From Candidatus Cloacimonadota bacterium (GTDB taxonomy: Bacteria > Cloacimonadota > Cloacimonadia > Cloacimonadales > Cloacimonadaceae), in contig JAEZUG010000052.1 of assembly GCA_023421135.1 (NCBI GenBank), positions 39,638 to 103,637 of the forward strand: a DNA stretch of 64,000 nt, given 5' to 3'. The position numbers and the translations under genes were made by a program. Positions 1 to 8,782 of this stretch are shown here, in pieces. Positions within the stretch are counted from its first letter, which is position 1, and each line of letters opens with the position of its first letter. The notes beneath the pieces are model-generated. The model saw nothing but the letters and a program-made list of their open reading frames with translations. It made no database searches and was not told the DNA's origin.

Positions 1-1
1 C

Positions 2-886
2 GATATATTCAGCACCGATGCACTGAAGGATGGTGCCGGATTGAAGCTCAAGTATGCCTATCTGGATTTTAGCAATCTTATCCCCGTGCCTGATATGAAG
101 CTCACGGTGGGTTTGCAGAAGGTTTACTTCGGCAGTATCTACGATTGGGACTACACCATGATTGGCAAAGCTCCGACTGATGAGTATAAACTTGCCAATT
201 CTGCCGACTATGGGATCAGCCTCAATGGCTACCTGCCCGAGGGTTGGGGAGAATATGCCCTGGGCGTTTACAACGGAGAAGGCTACAAGAATTGGGGTGC
301 CAATCTGAAGAACAACACAGAGATGTCCCTGCTGGGTAATCTGCGGCTCACACCCATCCCCGGACTTACTGTGGGAGGCTCAATTATGACCAATAGCTCC
401 GAGCGGGAAACTCTGATCAATACAGGCGCTGATAATGCCGCCTATCATTCCCGCTTCCTGGCCGATGGCCTCCTGCGCTATGCCTATGGCCCTCTTAGCG
501 TGAGCGGAGAGTACATGAGCTCCACAGTGGAGTATCCTAATGTTGCCGGTGGTGCCAAGGATTACACGGCTACAGGTCTGATGCTGATGCCGGTGCTCTC
601 CCTCAGAAACTGGTTGGGAGCAGATCTCCAGCTTACCGGACGTTATGACCGCTGGGATGAGACGGATAACTCCTCCAATCCCAATCTTTCAAACACTATC
701 ACAGCAGGTTTGAATTACAACTTCCTGCACAATGAATCTGCTGTTCCTGCCATGCAGCTTCAGCTCAATTACTCCAACCGTACTTACGATGAAGCCGAGT
801 CTGACTCTGCCTATGCCAATGGCCTGAAAGACTACGACCAGCTTATGCTACAGCTCAAGTGGCGCTTCTCAAACACTATCAAATAA
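2..886 (+). CDS. Outer-membrane porin-like beta-barrel, 5' end outside window
   Basis: The reading frame is open from base 2, so the gene begins before the window and only about the last 294 residues are present. The sequence shows alternating hydrophobic and polar residues with many Tyr, Trp, Asn and Gly, short turns such as GVYNGEG, and repeated strand-like blocks ending in LMLQLKWRF. This is typical of a bacterial outer-membrane barrel. It lies 12 bases before pstS in the same direction, so a role as a phosphate-regulated porin is an inference from position. The possible TTG at 41 is internal to the frame and not a real start. It could equally be another outer-membrane protein with no phosphate role. 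Confidence 0.7.
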   Translation, partial: DIFSTDALKDGAGLKLKYAYLDFSNLIPVPDMKLTVGLQKVYFGSIYDWDYTMIGKAPTDEYKLANSADYGISLNGYLPEGWGEYALGVYNGEGYKNWGANLKNNTEMSLLGNLRLTPIPGLTVGGSIMTNSSERETLINTGADNAAYHSRFLADGLLRYAYGPLSVSGEYMSSTVEYPNVAGGAKDYTATGLMLMPVLSLRNWLGADLQLTGRYDRWDETDNSSNPNLSNTITAGLNYNFLHNESAVPAMQLQLNYSNRTYDEAESDSAYANGLKDYDQLMLQLKWRFSNTIK

Positions 887-898
887 ACAGAGGAAAAC

Positions 899-1714
899 AT
901 GAAAAGATTTACTATCATACTGCTTAGCCTTGTTCTTGCCCTTGCCGTCAGTCCTGCTCTGGCTCAAAGAGTACGCATCACCTGCTCCGGCTCCACCACG
1001 GTGCTTCCGGTTGCCCAAGCTACTGCTGAAGCCTTTATGGAAGCTCATCCTGAAGTAAACATCTCAGTGCGTGGCGGAGGCTCCGGTGTGGGAGTGGCAG
1101 CTCTGCAAAATGGAACTGTGGATATCGCCAATTCCAGCCGTCCGATGAAATCCAGCGAGATCTCCCAGTGTCGTGCCAGAGGGATAAATCCCACCCGCTA
1201 TGCCATTGCCAACGACGGCATCGCCATAGTGCTGCATGCCTCAAACCCTGTTCGCAATCTTACAGTGGCACAGATCCGCAGAATCTTCACTGGTCAGGTT
1301 ACAAACTGGAACGCCGTGGGCGGTCCAAACCTTCCCATCGTGGTGATTTCCCGGGACGTGGCTTCCGGAACCTTTGAGGTATTCAATGAGAAAGCTCTCC
1401 GAGGTGCCAGAGTAGTCTCCACCGCTCAAATGCTGGCTTCCAACAATGCAGTGGTCTCCACGGTTGCAGATACTCCCGGAGCTATTGGTTATGCCGGTCT
1501 TGGCTATCTCACATCAGGTGTTCATGCCATTAGTGTGGATACTATACCGGTCAATGAGGAGACTGTGAAAAACAGTAGCTACCCGCTCTCCCGCAAACTC
1601 TATATGTACACCAACGGCAGAGCTGCCGGAATGGTGGACAGATATATTTCCTTCATCCAATCTGCCCGCGGCCAGGCTTTGGTGCGCGAAGCAGGATTCA
1701 TTACTCTGAACTAA
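899..1714 (+). CDS. pstS: PstS, periplasmic phosphate-binding protein
   Basis: Substrate-binding subunit of the high-affinity phosphate ABC importer, acting in the periplasm. The 271-residue product starts with MKRF, a hydrophobic core and an SPALAQ cleavage region, so it is secreted and has no lipobox cysteine. The family hallmarks follow: GSTTVLPVAQA near residue 31, then GGGSGVG near 58 and SSRPM near 79, which form the phosphate-binding loops, and SRDVASGTFEVF near 150. The ATG is preceded by AGAGGAAAAC. It is the first complete gene of a pstSCAB-phoU cluster, separated from pstC by a strong hairpin. Length and motifs are normal for the family. Confidence 0.95.
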   Translation: MKRFTIILLSLVLALAVSPALAQRVRITCSGSTTVLPVAQATAEAFMEAHPEVNISVRGGGSGVGVAALQNGTVDIANSSRPMKSSEISQCRARGINPTRYAIANDGIAIVLHASNPVRNLTVAQIRRIFTGQVTNWNAVGGPNLPIVVISRDVASGTFEVFNEKALRGARVVSTAQMLASNNAVVSTVADTPGAIGYAGLGYLTSGVHAISVDTIPVNEETVKNSSYPLSRKLYMYTNGRAAGMVDRYISFIQSARGQALVREAGFITLN

Positions 1715-1734
1715 GTGAACCATCGAGAGTCGAT

Positions 1735-1760
1735 GCCTTGTCTCCACGCGGGGACAAGGC
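1735..1760 (+). promoter_or_regulatory. Stem-loop between pstS and pstC
   Basis: Bases 1735-1745 and 1750-1760 form an 11-bp stem (GCCTTGTCTCC with GGGGACAAGGC, one G-T wobble) closed by a 4-nt ACGC loop. No T-run follows, so it is not a simple full terminator. By analogy with other binding-protein operons it may protect the pstS message or attenuate reading into pstC, giving more PstS than permease. That role is an inference. Confidence 0.6.
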
Positions 1761-1784
1761 CCGGTTTGGGTGAAAGGAGAAGTA

Positions 1785-2711
1785 TTGAAAACTACCAAGA
1801 ACACAGTACCCGGGTTATTCCCGGATTGCGGTTGCCAGCCAGAGAAGGAACAACTGAAGAACTACCTGTTCAGGATTTTGGTCGTTCTCACTGCTGGCAT
1901 CACCATCCTGGCACTGGCTGGAATAATCTACAGCATATTTAGAGAAGGCTTACCTTTCTTTCGGGACTATCCTCTGTTTCGCACCCTCTTGGGAAGTGAA
2001 TGGTATCCCACCCATGCTCAGGCGGATTTCGGGGCTTTCACACTAATTATCAGCACAATCCTGGTGAGTTTGGGTGCATTGATAATTGCCATTCCACTGG
2101 GTCTGGGCTCAGCAGTGTTTATATCTGAGCTGGCAGGAAGCCGGGTGCGGGAATTTGCCAAGCCTGTGATTGAGCTCCTGGCAGCTATTCCTTCTGTAGT
2201 CTATGGACTCTTTGGCATGGCGTTTCTTGCCCCTCTGGTGCGGCAGTTGTTTCATTTGGATACTGGCCTCAATCTCTTCAGCTCCTCTCTGATCCTGGGA
2301 TTGATGGTGGTGCCGATCATCGCCAGTATGTCCGAAGATGCGCTTTCAGGAGTGCCCAAAAGCCTCCGTGAAGCCTCTCTTTCCTTGGGCGCTACCAAGT
2401 GGGAATCCATCAGCAGAGTTGTGATACCGGCAGCAGGAAGAGGAGTAATTGGTAGCATTCTCTTGGGCTTTGGACGTGCCATTGGCGAAACCATGGTTGT
2501 GCTCATGGTTGCGGGAGGTGCTACCCGGATGCCCAGCTCTATCTTCAGCTCTGTCCGTCCTCTCACCTCCACCATTGCTGCGGAAATGGGGGAGACTGTG
2601 ATCGGAGATCTGCACTACCGCTCTCTCTTTGCTCTGGCTATTATTCTGTTTTGCATGACCTTTACGGTCAATATTATTGCCTCGCACCTGGCAAACCGGA
2701 GAGCAAAATGA
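1785..2711 (+). CDS. pstC: PstC, phosphate ABC transporter permease
   Basis: Inner-membrane permease subunit of the phosphate importer, partner of PstA. The product has a hydrophobic first helix (LVVLTAGITILALAGIIYS) and further membrane segments. It carries the permease coupling-loop signature EASLSLGATKWESISRVV around residue 206 and a GRAIGETM stretch typical of PstC. I chose TTG at 1785 because AAAGGAGA lies just before it; a GTG at 1770 in the same frame lacks a ribosome site. The stop overlaps the pstA start (ATGA). The N-terminal cytoplasmic segment includes a CGCQPE stretch of unclear meaning. Confidence 0.92.
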   Translation: MKTTKNTVPGLFPDCGCQPEKEQLKNYLFRILVVLTAGITILALAGIIYSIFREGLPFFRDYPLFRTLLGSEWYPTHAQADFGAFTLIISTILVSLGALIIAIPLGLGSAVFISELAGSRVREFAKPVIELLAAIPSVVYGLFGMAFLAPLVRQLFHLDTGLNLFSSSLILGLMVVPIIASMSEDALSGVPKSLREASLSLGATKWESISRVVIPAAGRGVIGSILLGFGRAIGETMVVLMVAGGATRMPSSIFSSVRPLTSTIAAEMGETVIGDLHYRSLFALAIILFCMTFTVNIIASHLANRRAK

Positions 2712-3559
2712 AGCGTAAACTTTCCAACCTTCTGGGGCAGGCATTCATTGGCTTGATGATGCTGCTCAGTGCCGCCTTCCTAATCCTCTTCCTTGCAAAG
2801 ATCTTCGGTCTGGGAGTGAAGGTCGTGAGCTGGGACTTCCTCTTTTCCGCCCCTCGGAATTCCATGCGCGAGGGAGGGATTTTCCCTGCCCTGCTGGGAA
2901 GTTTCTGGCTAACTGTGATCTCAATCGGCATAGCCTTGCCCTTGGGAGTTCTGACCGCGGTTTTTATTCATAGCTATGGCAGGCCTCTGTGGCTGGTGCG
3001 TATCGTGAAGCTTGCCATTGACACTCTTGCTGGCATGCCTTCCATCATCTATGGTCTCTTTGGGATGGCGGTCTTTGTTGGAGCTATGAAGCTAAATGTC
3101 TCTTTGCTTGCCGGCTCACTCACTCTGGCGATCCTGGCCCTGCCCATAATCATCAACGCCACAGAGGAAGCCCTGCGCTCCGTGCCGATAGATTTTCGGG
3201 ATGCTTCTCTAGCCCTGGGAGCCAGCCAGAGGCAGACCATCCTGAAGGTGCTCTTGCCCTCTGCACTTCCTGGCATACTCACCGGCTCTATCATCAGCAT
3301 CGGCAGAGTGGCAGGAGAAACGGCTCCGATAATGTTTACAGCCGCCACCTTCTATTCCCGGCTCTTGCCACGCTCTCCGCTGGATGAGGTGATGGCACTG
3401 CCTTATCATATTTATGCTCTGATGACCGAAGGCTCTCACCCCGAGGCTCAGGTGCCCATGGCCTATGGCACGGCTTTGGTGCTCATCGCTATGGTGCTGG
3501 GCATCAGCGCAATCGCAATCATTATCCGTGCTCGAATCAGGAGAACAAAGAAATGGTAG
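2708..3559 (+). CDS. pstA: PstA, phosphate ABC transporter permease
   Basis: Second permease subunit of the phosphate importer. The 283-residue product has six predicted membrane segments and the ABC permease loop [20 protein letters not shown] around residue 165, followed by [14 protein letters not shown], which is typical of PstA. The ATG at 2708 shares bases with the pstC stop, and the gene end overlaps pstB by seven bases, so the permease and ATPase genes look translationally coupled. An upstream in-frame start at 2651 would lie inside pstC and is not needed. Nothing unusual is seen. Confidence 0.94.
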   Translation: MKRKLSNLLGQAFIGLMMLLSAAFLILFLAKIFGLGVKVVSWDFLFSAPRNSMREGGIFPALLGSFWLTVISIGIALPLGVLTAVFIHSYGRPLWLVRIVKLAIDTLAGMPSIIYGLFGMAVFVGAMKLNVSLLAGSLTLAILALPIIINATEEALRSVPIDFRDASLALGASQRQTILKVLLPSALPGILTGSIISIGRVAGETAPIMFTAATFYSRLLPRSPLDEVMALPYHIYALMTEGSHPEAQVPMAYGTALVLIAMVLGISAIAIIIRARIRRTKKW

Positions 3560-4311
3560 AACGACAAATACATACCAAAGACCTCTGTCTCAAATTTGGA
3601 GACAAGCAGGTCCTGAACAAGGTCAACCTTGATATTCATAAACACAAGATAACAGCTCTGATAGGGCCCTCAGGCTGTGGGAAATCCACTCTTCTGAGAT
3701 GTTTCAACCGCATGAATGACCTCATTCCTGAAGCCAGTATCACGGGAGAGGTGATCGTAAATGAAACCAATATCTATGGCCCCAGAACCGATCTATCCCG
3801 CCTGCGGGCCAAGATAGGGATGGTCTTCCAAAAGCCCAATCCCTTCCCCAAAAGCATTTTCAACAACGTTGCCTTCGGCCTGCAAATCCAGGGACGCTTC
3901 TCCAAGTGCGAAATCCACTCCCGGGTGGAAGAGAGCTTGAAGGCAGCCTGGCTTTGGGACGAAGTGAAGGATCGCTTGCACAGCTCAGCTATGTCTCTCT
4001 CGGGAGGACAGCAGCAAAGGCTCTGCATCGCCCGGGCTCTGGCCAATCACCCTGAAGTATTGCTCCTGGACGAGCCAACCTCTGCCCTAGATCCGCAATC
4101 CACAGCCAAGATCGAGGAACTCTGCCTGGATCTGCGCCGCACTGTTTCCATACTGATTGTGACTCATAATATCGCTCAGGCAGGCAGGATATCGGACTAT
4201 ACTGCTTTCATGTATCTGGGAGATCTGATAGAATTTGGCCCCACGGAGCAGGTCTTCACGGTTCCGGCGGATAAACGCACAGAAGCATATCTGCAGGGCG
4301 TTTTTGGATAA
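3553..4311 (+). CDS. pstB: PstB, phosphate ABC transporter ATPase
   Basis: Cytoplasmic ATPase that powers PstA/PstC. The 252-residue protein has a Walker [10 protein letters not shown] at residues 38-46, the PstB-typical [10 protein letters not shown] following it, and a Q-loop in [13 protein letters not shown]. It also has the ABC signature LSGGQQQR at 149-156, Walker B LLLDEP at about 170-175 and the switch His205 in VTHN. The start overlaps the end of pstA. The phoU gene follows after 11 bases, preceded by AAAGGAGAAAAC. Confidence 0.96.
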   Translation: MVERQIHTKDLCLKFGDKQVLNKVNLDIHKHKITALIGPSGCGKSTLLRCFNRMNDLIPEASITGEVIVNETNIYGPRTDLSRLRAKIGMVFQKPNPFPKSIFNNVAFGLQIQGRFSKCEIHSRVEESLKAAWLWDEVKDRLHSSAMSLSGGQQQRLCIARALANHPEVLLLDEPTSALDPQSTAKIEELCLDLRRTVSILIVTHNIAQAGRISDYTAFMYLGDLIEFGPTEQVFTVPADKRTEAYLQGVFG

Positions 4312-4322
4312 AGGAGAAAACA

Positions 4323-4967
4323 ATGTTACAAGCTAAGATACACGAGCTGAAACAGCTTATACTCAGCGAAGCCAGCCTGGTGGTAAAGATGCTCTCGCTG
4401 GCCATCGAAGGACTTTACGATCCCGGTTATTCCTTCAGTGAGGCTGTCATGACCTTTGAGAAGCGAGTGAATTCCATCGAGGTAGAGATCGATAACAAAT
4501 GTGTCACCCTGATTGCTCTGCAGCAACCGGAAGCCAAGGATCTGCGCCAAGTCCTGATGATCTATCGCATCAATAACGATCTGGAGCGACTGGGAGATCA
4601 GGCCGTCAATATCGCCGAAAGCTCTCTGGTCGTGACCGGCAAAAAAAGCCTGGGGCAGGTGCCGGAACTCCTGGAGATGAAAACTGCCGTGAACCAGATG
4701 CTACGGGAAAGCCTGGAAGCATTTACCAATGAGGATGAAGTGCTGGCTCGCAAGGTCTGTGCAAATGATAATATAGTGGATGATTTTAACCGCAGGATAA
4801 TCTCAAATCTGATAGTTCTGATGAAGAAAGATGGTCCCCTGATCGAAGAGTATCTGCATTTGATGCGCATCTCCAGAAACCTGGAACGCATCGCGGATCT
4901 CTCCACAAACATTGCCGAGAGCACTATCTACCTCTCCCGGGGGAAAGTCATCAAACACGGACTCTAA
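4323..4967 (+). CDS. phoU: PhoU, phosphate signalling protein
   Basis: PhoU is the cytoplasmic helical protein that links Pst transport state to the PhoR kinase and represses the Pho response when phosphate is plentiful. The 214-residue product shows the two helical PhoU repeats, with metal-ligand style motifs: NNDLERLGDQAVNIAE around residue 80 and SRNLERIADLSTNIAE around 182. It is last in pstSCAB-phoU and faces a convergent minus-strand gene 34 bases away; no clear terminator is visible in that gap. Confidence 0.95.
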   Translation: MLQAKIHELKQLILSEASLVVKMLSLAIEGLYDPGYSFSEAVMTFEKRVNSIEVEIDNKCVTLIALQQPEAKDLRQVLMIYRINNDLERLGDQAVNIAESSLVVTGKKSLGQVPELLEMKTAVNQMLRESLEAFTNEDEVLARKVCANDNIVDDFNRRIISNLIVLMKKDGPLIEEYLHLMRISRNLERIADLSTNIAESTIYLSRGKVIKHGL

Positions 4968-5001
4968 CAATAACTTATAGTAGCCGCAGAACCTGGTGTA
5001 T

Positions 5002-5811
5002 TTAGCTGATAACTTTTACCAATATCACTCTCCAGGTTCTGCCATGATAGACAAAACTAGACCAAGCAGCGGATTTCTCCACTTCCTTCTTTGATCCGGT
5101 GGCCATAAAACGGTACTTTCCCACACCACTCTCTGCTCCGGCAATCGTGGTGGCCAGTTCTCTCAGTGAGGTATAAGGCTCATAGATCGGATCCGTAAAG
5201 ATGTTCTTACCGATCTCTTCCGGATCCTGATCGCACACAATCATCCCACCAGGTTCCATCGCCCATAGTTCATACACCGGCGGAATGGCATTCAGAGTCA
5301 GTACTCTCTGAGCCAGAATTGAGGGATCAATGGTTAGAACCAATGAGCCGATGAACTGGCTTTCAGCATCGTAGAGAGGACGCGCCAGAGTGACTACAGC
5401 CAAGCCTTCCACAGCCATAAAGGCAGAACTGAGAGTGGGTTGAGGATTCTCCAGCATCGTCTTGTTATGTTCCTGCTGGCTCACGTCTGCCCCTTCGGAG
5501 CTCTTGAACTCGGCAGGCTCCAGATAACGTAGAATCCCCCTATTATCCACGAAGCACGAGGTTTTCACTGCTTCATTGGCGCTCTGAACAGAACCCAAGA
5601 GCTCTCTGATCTGAGCCTCGCTTCCCAATTGCCCCTTTGCCAAAGAGATCCTCTGCGCCATAACGCTATCAATCTGGCTTATTGTGGCAGCAATAGCCTG
5701 AGCCAGAGAATCAGCCCTAAAGAGTTCTTCGTTCTGGTCAGTCTTAGAGCAAGCTGTCACAGCCAACATCGCCAAACCCACTAATATCAACACAAACAAG
5801 CTAGTTCTCAT
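5002..5811 (-). CDS. Lipoprotein with Cache-like sensory domain
   Basis: The 269-residue product starts with a hydrophobic signal and a lipobox VTAC placing the lipidated cysteine at residue 21, so it should be anchored to a membrane facing the periplasm. After a helical stretch (residues 30-75) comes a domain with SCFVDNRGILRYLEP, ARPLYDAESQFIGSLVLTID and MEPGGMIVCDQDPEEIGKN, typical of extracellular Cache folds usually seen in chemoreceptors and kinases. Here there is no signalling domain. It stands alone, and the 11-bp direct repeats at 5978-6021 lie about 167 bases upstream, so phosphate control is an inference. The ligand is unknown. Confidence 0.7.
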   Translation of the reverse strand: MRTSLFVLILVGLAMLAVTACSKTDQNEELFRADSLAQAIAATISQIDSVMAQRISLAKGQLGSEAQIRELLGSVQSANEAVKTSCFVDNRGILRYLEPAEFKSSEGADVSQQEHNKTMLENPQPTLSSAFMAVEGLAVVTLARPLYDAESQFIGSLVLTIDPSILAQRVLTLNAIPPVYELWAMEPGGMIVCDQDPEEIGKNIFTDPIYEPYTSLRELATTIAGAESGVGKYRFMATGSKKEVEKSAAWSSFVYHGRTWRVILVKVIS

Positions 5812-5977
5812 ACAATACTCCTTTGGCTAAGATAATCCATCCACTATAAACGATAGTCATCATCAAGGGGAAGGCGAGTGTGAATAGGATAATCCCGGTG
5901 CAAAGAATCCCATAATTGTGGCTAGTTTTCCACAAAAGTGCACAGACTTGGCTCACTCACTGCTCTCTCACTCGATT

Positions 5978-6021
5978 CTTTAGCAATCCCTTAGCAACTC
6001 CTTAGCAATCCTTTAGCGAAA
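5978..6021 (-). promoter_or_regulatory. Four tandem 11-bp direct repeats, candidate Pho box
   Basis: Four units in exact 11-bp phase: CTTTAGCAATC (5978), CCTTAGCAACT (5989), CCTTAGCAATC (6000) and CTTTAGCGAAA (6011). The conserved core is a heptamer, YTTAGCR, followed by a 4-bp spacer. This is the geometry of the PhoB box (7-bp repeat plus 4-bp spacer), although the bases differ from the E. coli CTGTCAT core. It lies between the sigma-factor gene and the lipoprotein gene, both minus strand, inside a phosphate-regulation cluster. The last unit also forms a short stem with a GAAA loop. The remaining parts of the 304-base gap show nothing else I can name. Confidence 0.5.
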
Positions 6022-6115
6022 GCTAAGGAAAGGCTTATGCTATAGTAAGTTATGGCTAATCTATCAAACGGGAGAGCTATATGTATGCCTGGGAAGAGAA
6101 TACGAACCATCTGGC

Positions 6116-6640
6116 TCAGTGGATTCCGGGTAGGGGCGAGACGCTATAGCTGCGCCTGATCCGGCGCAAAGCCTTGAGTTTGATCTGCTTGCAACGCTCT
6201 GTACTAATCCCCAGTCTATCACCAATTTCCTTGAGAGGAAGCTTCTGTTCCAGAGACAATCTGAGGATCTGCTGTTCCAGTTCTGGCAGATCAGCGGGAA
6301 GCCGGAGGCTGGCTTTAGTCTCTGGTATTGGCTCGGGAGAGCTGATCTGGGCCAGCTTAGGATTCTGTTCCAGAGAGCAAGCCTGGAGAGAATGGCGGGA
6401 TTCCTTTTCCAGAGCCTCCAGAATCTGCTTTTTGATCCAATACACGGCGTAGGTGGAGAATTTGGTCTGATGCTGAGGATCATAGTGTTCGGTAGCTTTA
6501 AACAGGCCTATGAGGGCTTCCTGACGCAGATCGTCCAAAGCCAGGCCCTTTCCACTGTAGGAGGCTGCCAGGCTGTAAGCCAGAGGCAGGAGTTCTTCCG
6601 GGAAGGCAGTCTTCAGTTGCTTTCTTTCCTTACTACCCAT
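6116..6640 (-). CDS. Small sigma-70 family RNA polymerase sigma factor
   Basis: The 174-residue product contains a region 2 core (LDDLRQEALIGLFKATEHYD followed by FSTYAVYWIKKQILEA, residues 35-80) and a region 4 helix-turn-helix (LPLKEIGDRLGISTERCKQI, residues about 133-152). It therefore should bind core RNA polymerase and read -10 and -35 elements. Region 3 seems reduced to a Pro- and Ser-rich linker of about 30 residues, and region 1 is absent. The gene starts just after the phoR stop (TGA, three bases, ATG) and so belongs to the phoB-phoR operon. A sigma factor in this place is unusual. Its target promoters are unknown. Confidence 0.8.
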   Translation of the reverse strand: MGSKERKQLKTAFPEELLPLAYSLAASYSGKGLALDDLRQEALIGLFKATEHYDPQHQTKFSTYAVYWIKKQILEALEKESRHSLQACSLEQNPKLAQISSPEPIPETKASLRLPADLPELEQQILRLSLEQKLPLKEIGDRLGISTERCKQIKLKALRRIRRSYSVSPLPGIH

Positions 6641-6643
6641 TAG

Positions 6644-7966
6644 TCATTGTTCGGGGTTTTGCAAGGGTAAACTGATCCGGAAGCTGGTGCCTTCACCAGG
6701 GTTGCTAAAGGCTTCGATAGTTCCATTATGGATCAGGACTATATGCTTCACGATAGTCAAGCCCAGTCCTGTCCCGCTTTGCTGACGGTTTCGGGCAGGA
6801 TCTGCCACGTAGAACCGCTCAAAGATCCGGGGCAAATGGAGGGGCTCTATCCCCTTGCCAGTGTCTGCAACCTCGATCAAGAGCTGGTTTTCATCTACTG
6901 AGCAATTGATCGTGATGCCACCTTGATCGGTGTAGCGCAGTGAGTTTTGCACCAGATTGATGAAGACCTGCTCCAGCTTGAAGGGATCGCAAGAGAAGCG
7001 GGGGAGATTTGGGCTGAGAGTCAGGATCAGGGCAAGATTTCTGTCCTGCACCATAGGATTGAGGATCAGCTCCAGGTTCTCAAAAAAGGTATATAGGTTG
7101 ATCTCCTGGGGCTCAATCTCGCGCAAGCTTTCCAGCTTGATAAGCTGTTCGAGGTCTTTAATCAGATGGATCAATCTGCCTGTATGGTTTTGGATGATCT
7201 TCAGATAACGCAGATTGGCTTCCGAGATATGTTCTTCCATGGCTTCGGAAAACCCTTTGATGGCTGTGAGCGGAGTGCGAAGTTCATGAGCCAGGTTGAC
7301 GATGAAGTCCTTTTTCATTCTTTCTGTATTTTTCAGGGTATCAATGTTTTGCAAGAGGAATACGCTGCGATTTGCTGTTTTGTTGCGGTTGCCGGTCAGA
7401 ATATAATAGTGCCCCTCGATCTCAAGCTGGGAAATTCTCTCGCCGCTGGCATCATCTTTATCCCGGATCAGGCGTAGCAGCCCTTTGTCCGGGCAGATGT
7501 CTGAGAGGCATTGTTTTACATCGGGGTTATAGGCTGGAAACAGCTCTCCAAAAGCGCTGTTAGCCCAGGCAATCCTGCCATCCTGCCTCTGAGACCAGAG
7601 CGGATCGGCAATGGAGCCCAGAACCAAACGAAGTTCTTCCCTATGGATAGCAAGGTGGTGAATGGTTTTATCCAGGCTGCCTAGCATGGTATTTAAGTCC
7701 TGACCCAGGAGGTTGAATTCTTCCAGCTCCAGATCAGGAATTCTGAGGCTGTGATCCCCCTGAGATATCTTATCGGCGATGGTGGAGATTAAGCGGTATT
7801 GCTTGCGCAAGTTCCGGCTGATAAAGAGCAATACAAATCCGATCATCAGAGCCATGATGCCCAGGATGGCAAAGCCTGGGAGATGCGTGGCAATCAGCAG
7901 AGCCAGCACCGCCAGAAGGAAGATGTGGCTCAGAACGAGAAGCTTGTTGAGGCTGGATTTATCCAT
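6644..7966 (-). CDS. phoR: PhoR-like sensor histidine kinase
   Basis: Membrane sensor kinase. Two hydrophobic helices (residues about 9-50) are followed by a HAMP-like segment, a PAS-like domain (about 108-205), the phosphoacceptor His227 in NLAHELRTPLTAIKGF, and a HATPase domain with FINLVQNSLRYT, DTGKGI and GTGLGL boxes. There is almost no periplasmic loop, as in PhoR, which senses through PhoU/Pst rather than an external ligand. I chose ATG 7966 because GGAGCAGAGA precedes it and it overlaps the phoB stop; starts further upstream lie inside phoB. The PhoR name rests on the adjoining pst-phoU cluster and domain order. Confidence 0.85.
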   Translation of the reverse strand: MDKSSLNKLLVLSHIFLLAVLALLIATHLPGFAILGIMALMIGFVLLFISRNLRKQYRLISTIADKISQGDHSLRIPDLELEEFNLLGQDLNTMLGSLDKTIHHLAIHREELRLVLGSIADPLWSQRQDGRIAWANSAFGELFPAYNPDVKQCLSDICPDKGLLRLIRDKDDASGERISQLEIEGHYYILTGNRNKTANRSVFLLQNIDTLKNTERMKKDFIVNLAHELRTPLTAIKGFSEAMEEHISEANLRYLKIIQNHTGRLIHLIKDLEQLIKLESLREIEPQEINLYTFFENLELILNPMVQDRNLALILTLSPNLPRFSCDPFKLEQVFINLVQNSLRYTDQGGITINCSVDENQLLIEVADTGKGIEPLHLPRIFERFYVADPARNRQQSGTGLGLTIVKHIVLIHNGTIEAFSNPGEGTSFRISLPLQNPEQ

Positions 7967-8669
7967 TCTCTGCTCCAGTGTCATCTGTCTGCGGTTCAAA
8001 CTTGTATCCCATTCCACGCACGTTCTTGATCATCGAAGCATAGTTGCCAATCTTATCCCTGAGGTTTTTGATATGAACGTCCACCGTACGTTCGATCACT
8101 ATCTTATCTGTACCCCAAAGCAAATCCAGGATCTGGCTACGGCTGAAGACCCAGCCCGGGCGCTTGGTGAGTATCTGCATGATTTTGAACTCGGTGAGGG
8201 TGAGATCCAGCCGTTTCTGCTCCAGAAAGGCTTCAAAGCGGTTGAAATCCAGCTTGAAATCGGGGGTGATCTGCAAGACGTTCTTTTCTGCTTCCCAGGA
8301 GGCGCGCCGCAAGACAGCTCTCACTCTGGCCAATAGTTCATCAGTATCAAAGGGCTTGGTGATATAGTCGTCGGCACCAAAATCCAGACCTTTGATCCGA
8401 TCTTCCAGATCGACCCTGGCCGTGAGCATGATGATGGGAATCAGGGAGAGTTCCGGCTCTGCCTTGAGCTTCCGGCATACCTCAAAACCATCCATATCGG
8501 GGAGCATCAGATCTAGGATCAGCAGCTTAGGCGGGTCACTTTCCAATTTCTTGAGCATGGGTAAAGCCGAATCAAAGCCACGGGTTCTGTAGCCTGCGCT
8601 CTCCAGATTCAGACAGAGCAGCTCCAGTATATCTGTCTCGTCCTCAACTATGTAAATCTTCTCTTTCAT
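7959..8669 (-). CDS. phoB: PhoB-like response regulator
   Basis: OmpR/PhoB-class DNA-binding regulator. The 236-residue product has a receiver domain with acidic pocket VEDE, phosphoacceptor Asp53 in LILDLMLPD, Thr83 in MLTAR and Lys105 in TKPFD. A C-terminal winged helix follows, with ERTVDVHIKNLRDKIG and VRGMGYKFE, the usual ending of this class. I chose ATG 8669 because TGAGGAAC lies just upstream and MKEKIYIVED is the normal beginning. It overlaps phoR and heads the phoB-phoR-sigma operon. It probably controls pst and perhaps the repeat-preceded lipoprotein gene. Confidence 0.88.
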   Translation of the reverse strand: MKEKIYIVEDETDILELLCLNLESAGYRTRGFDSALPMLKKLESDPPKLLILDLMLPDMDGFEVCRKLKAEPELSLIPIIMLTARVDLEDRIKGLDFGADDYITKPFDTDELLARVRAVLRRASWEAEKNVLQITPDFKLDFNRFEAFLEQKRLDLTLTEFKIMQILTKRPGWVFSRSQILDLLWGTDKIVIERTVDVHIKNLRDKIGNYASMIKNVRGMGYKFEPQTDDTGAENG

Positions 8670-8782
8670 GGTGTTCCTCACTAAGGACCATGTTGACGCT
8701 AAAGCCTTATCTGACAAGAAAAAAAGCTGATGATTCTGTTAATTATTCTTAACACATCCCAAGTAGCTGCCGGGAAGGGGGC

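Noticed and set aside
6064..6483. A 139-codon frame overlapping the sigma factor gene
   Set aside because: It is an alternative frame of the sigma gene, which has clear region 2 and region 4 motifs in its own frame.
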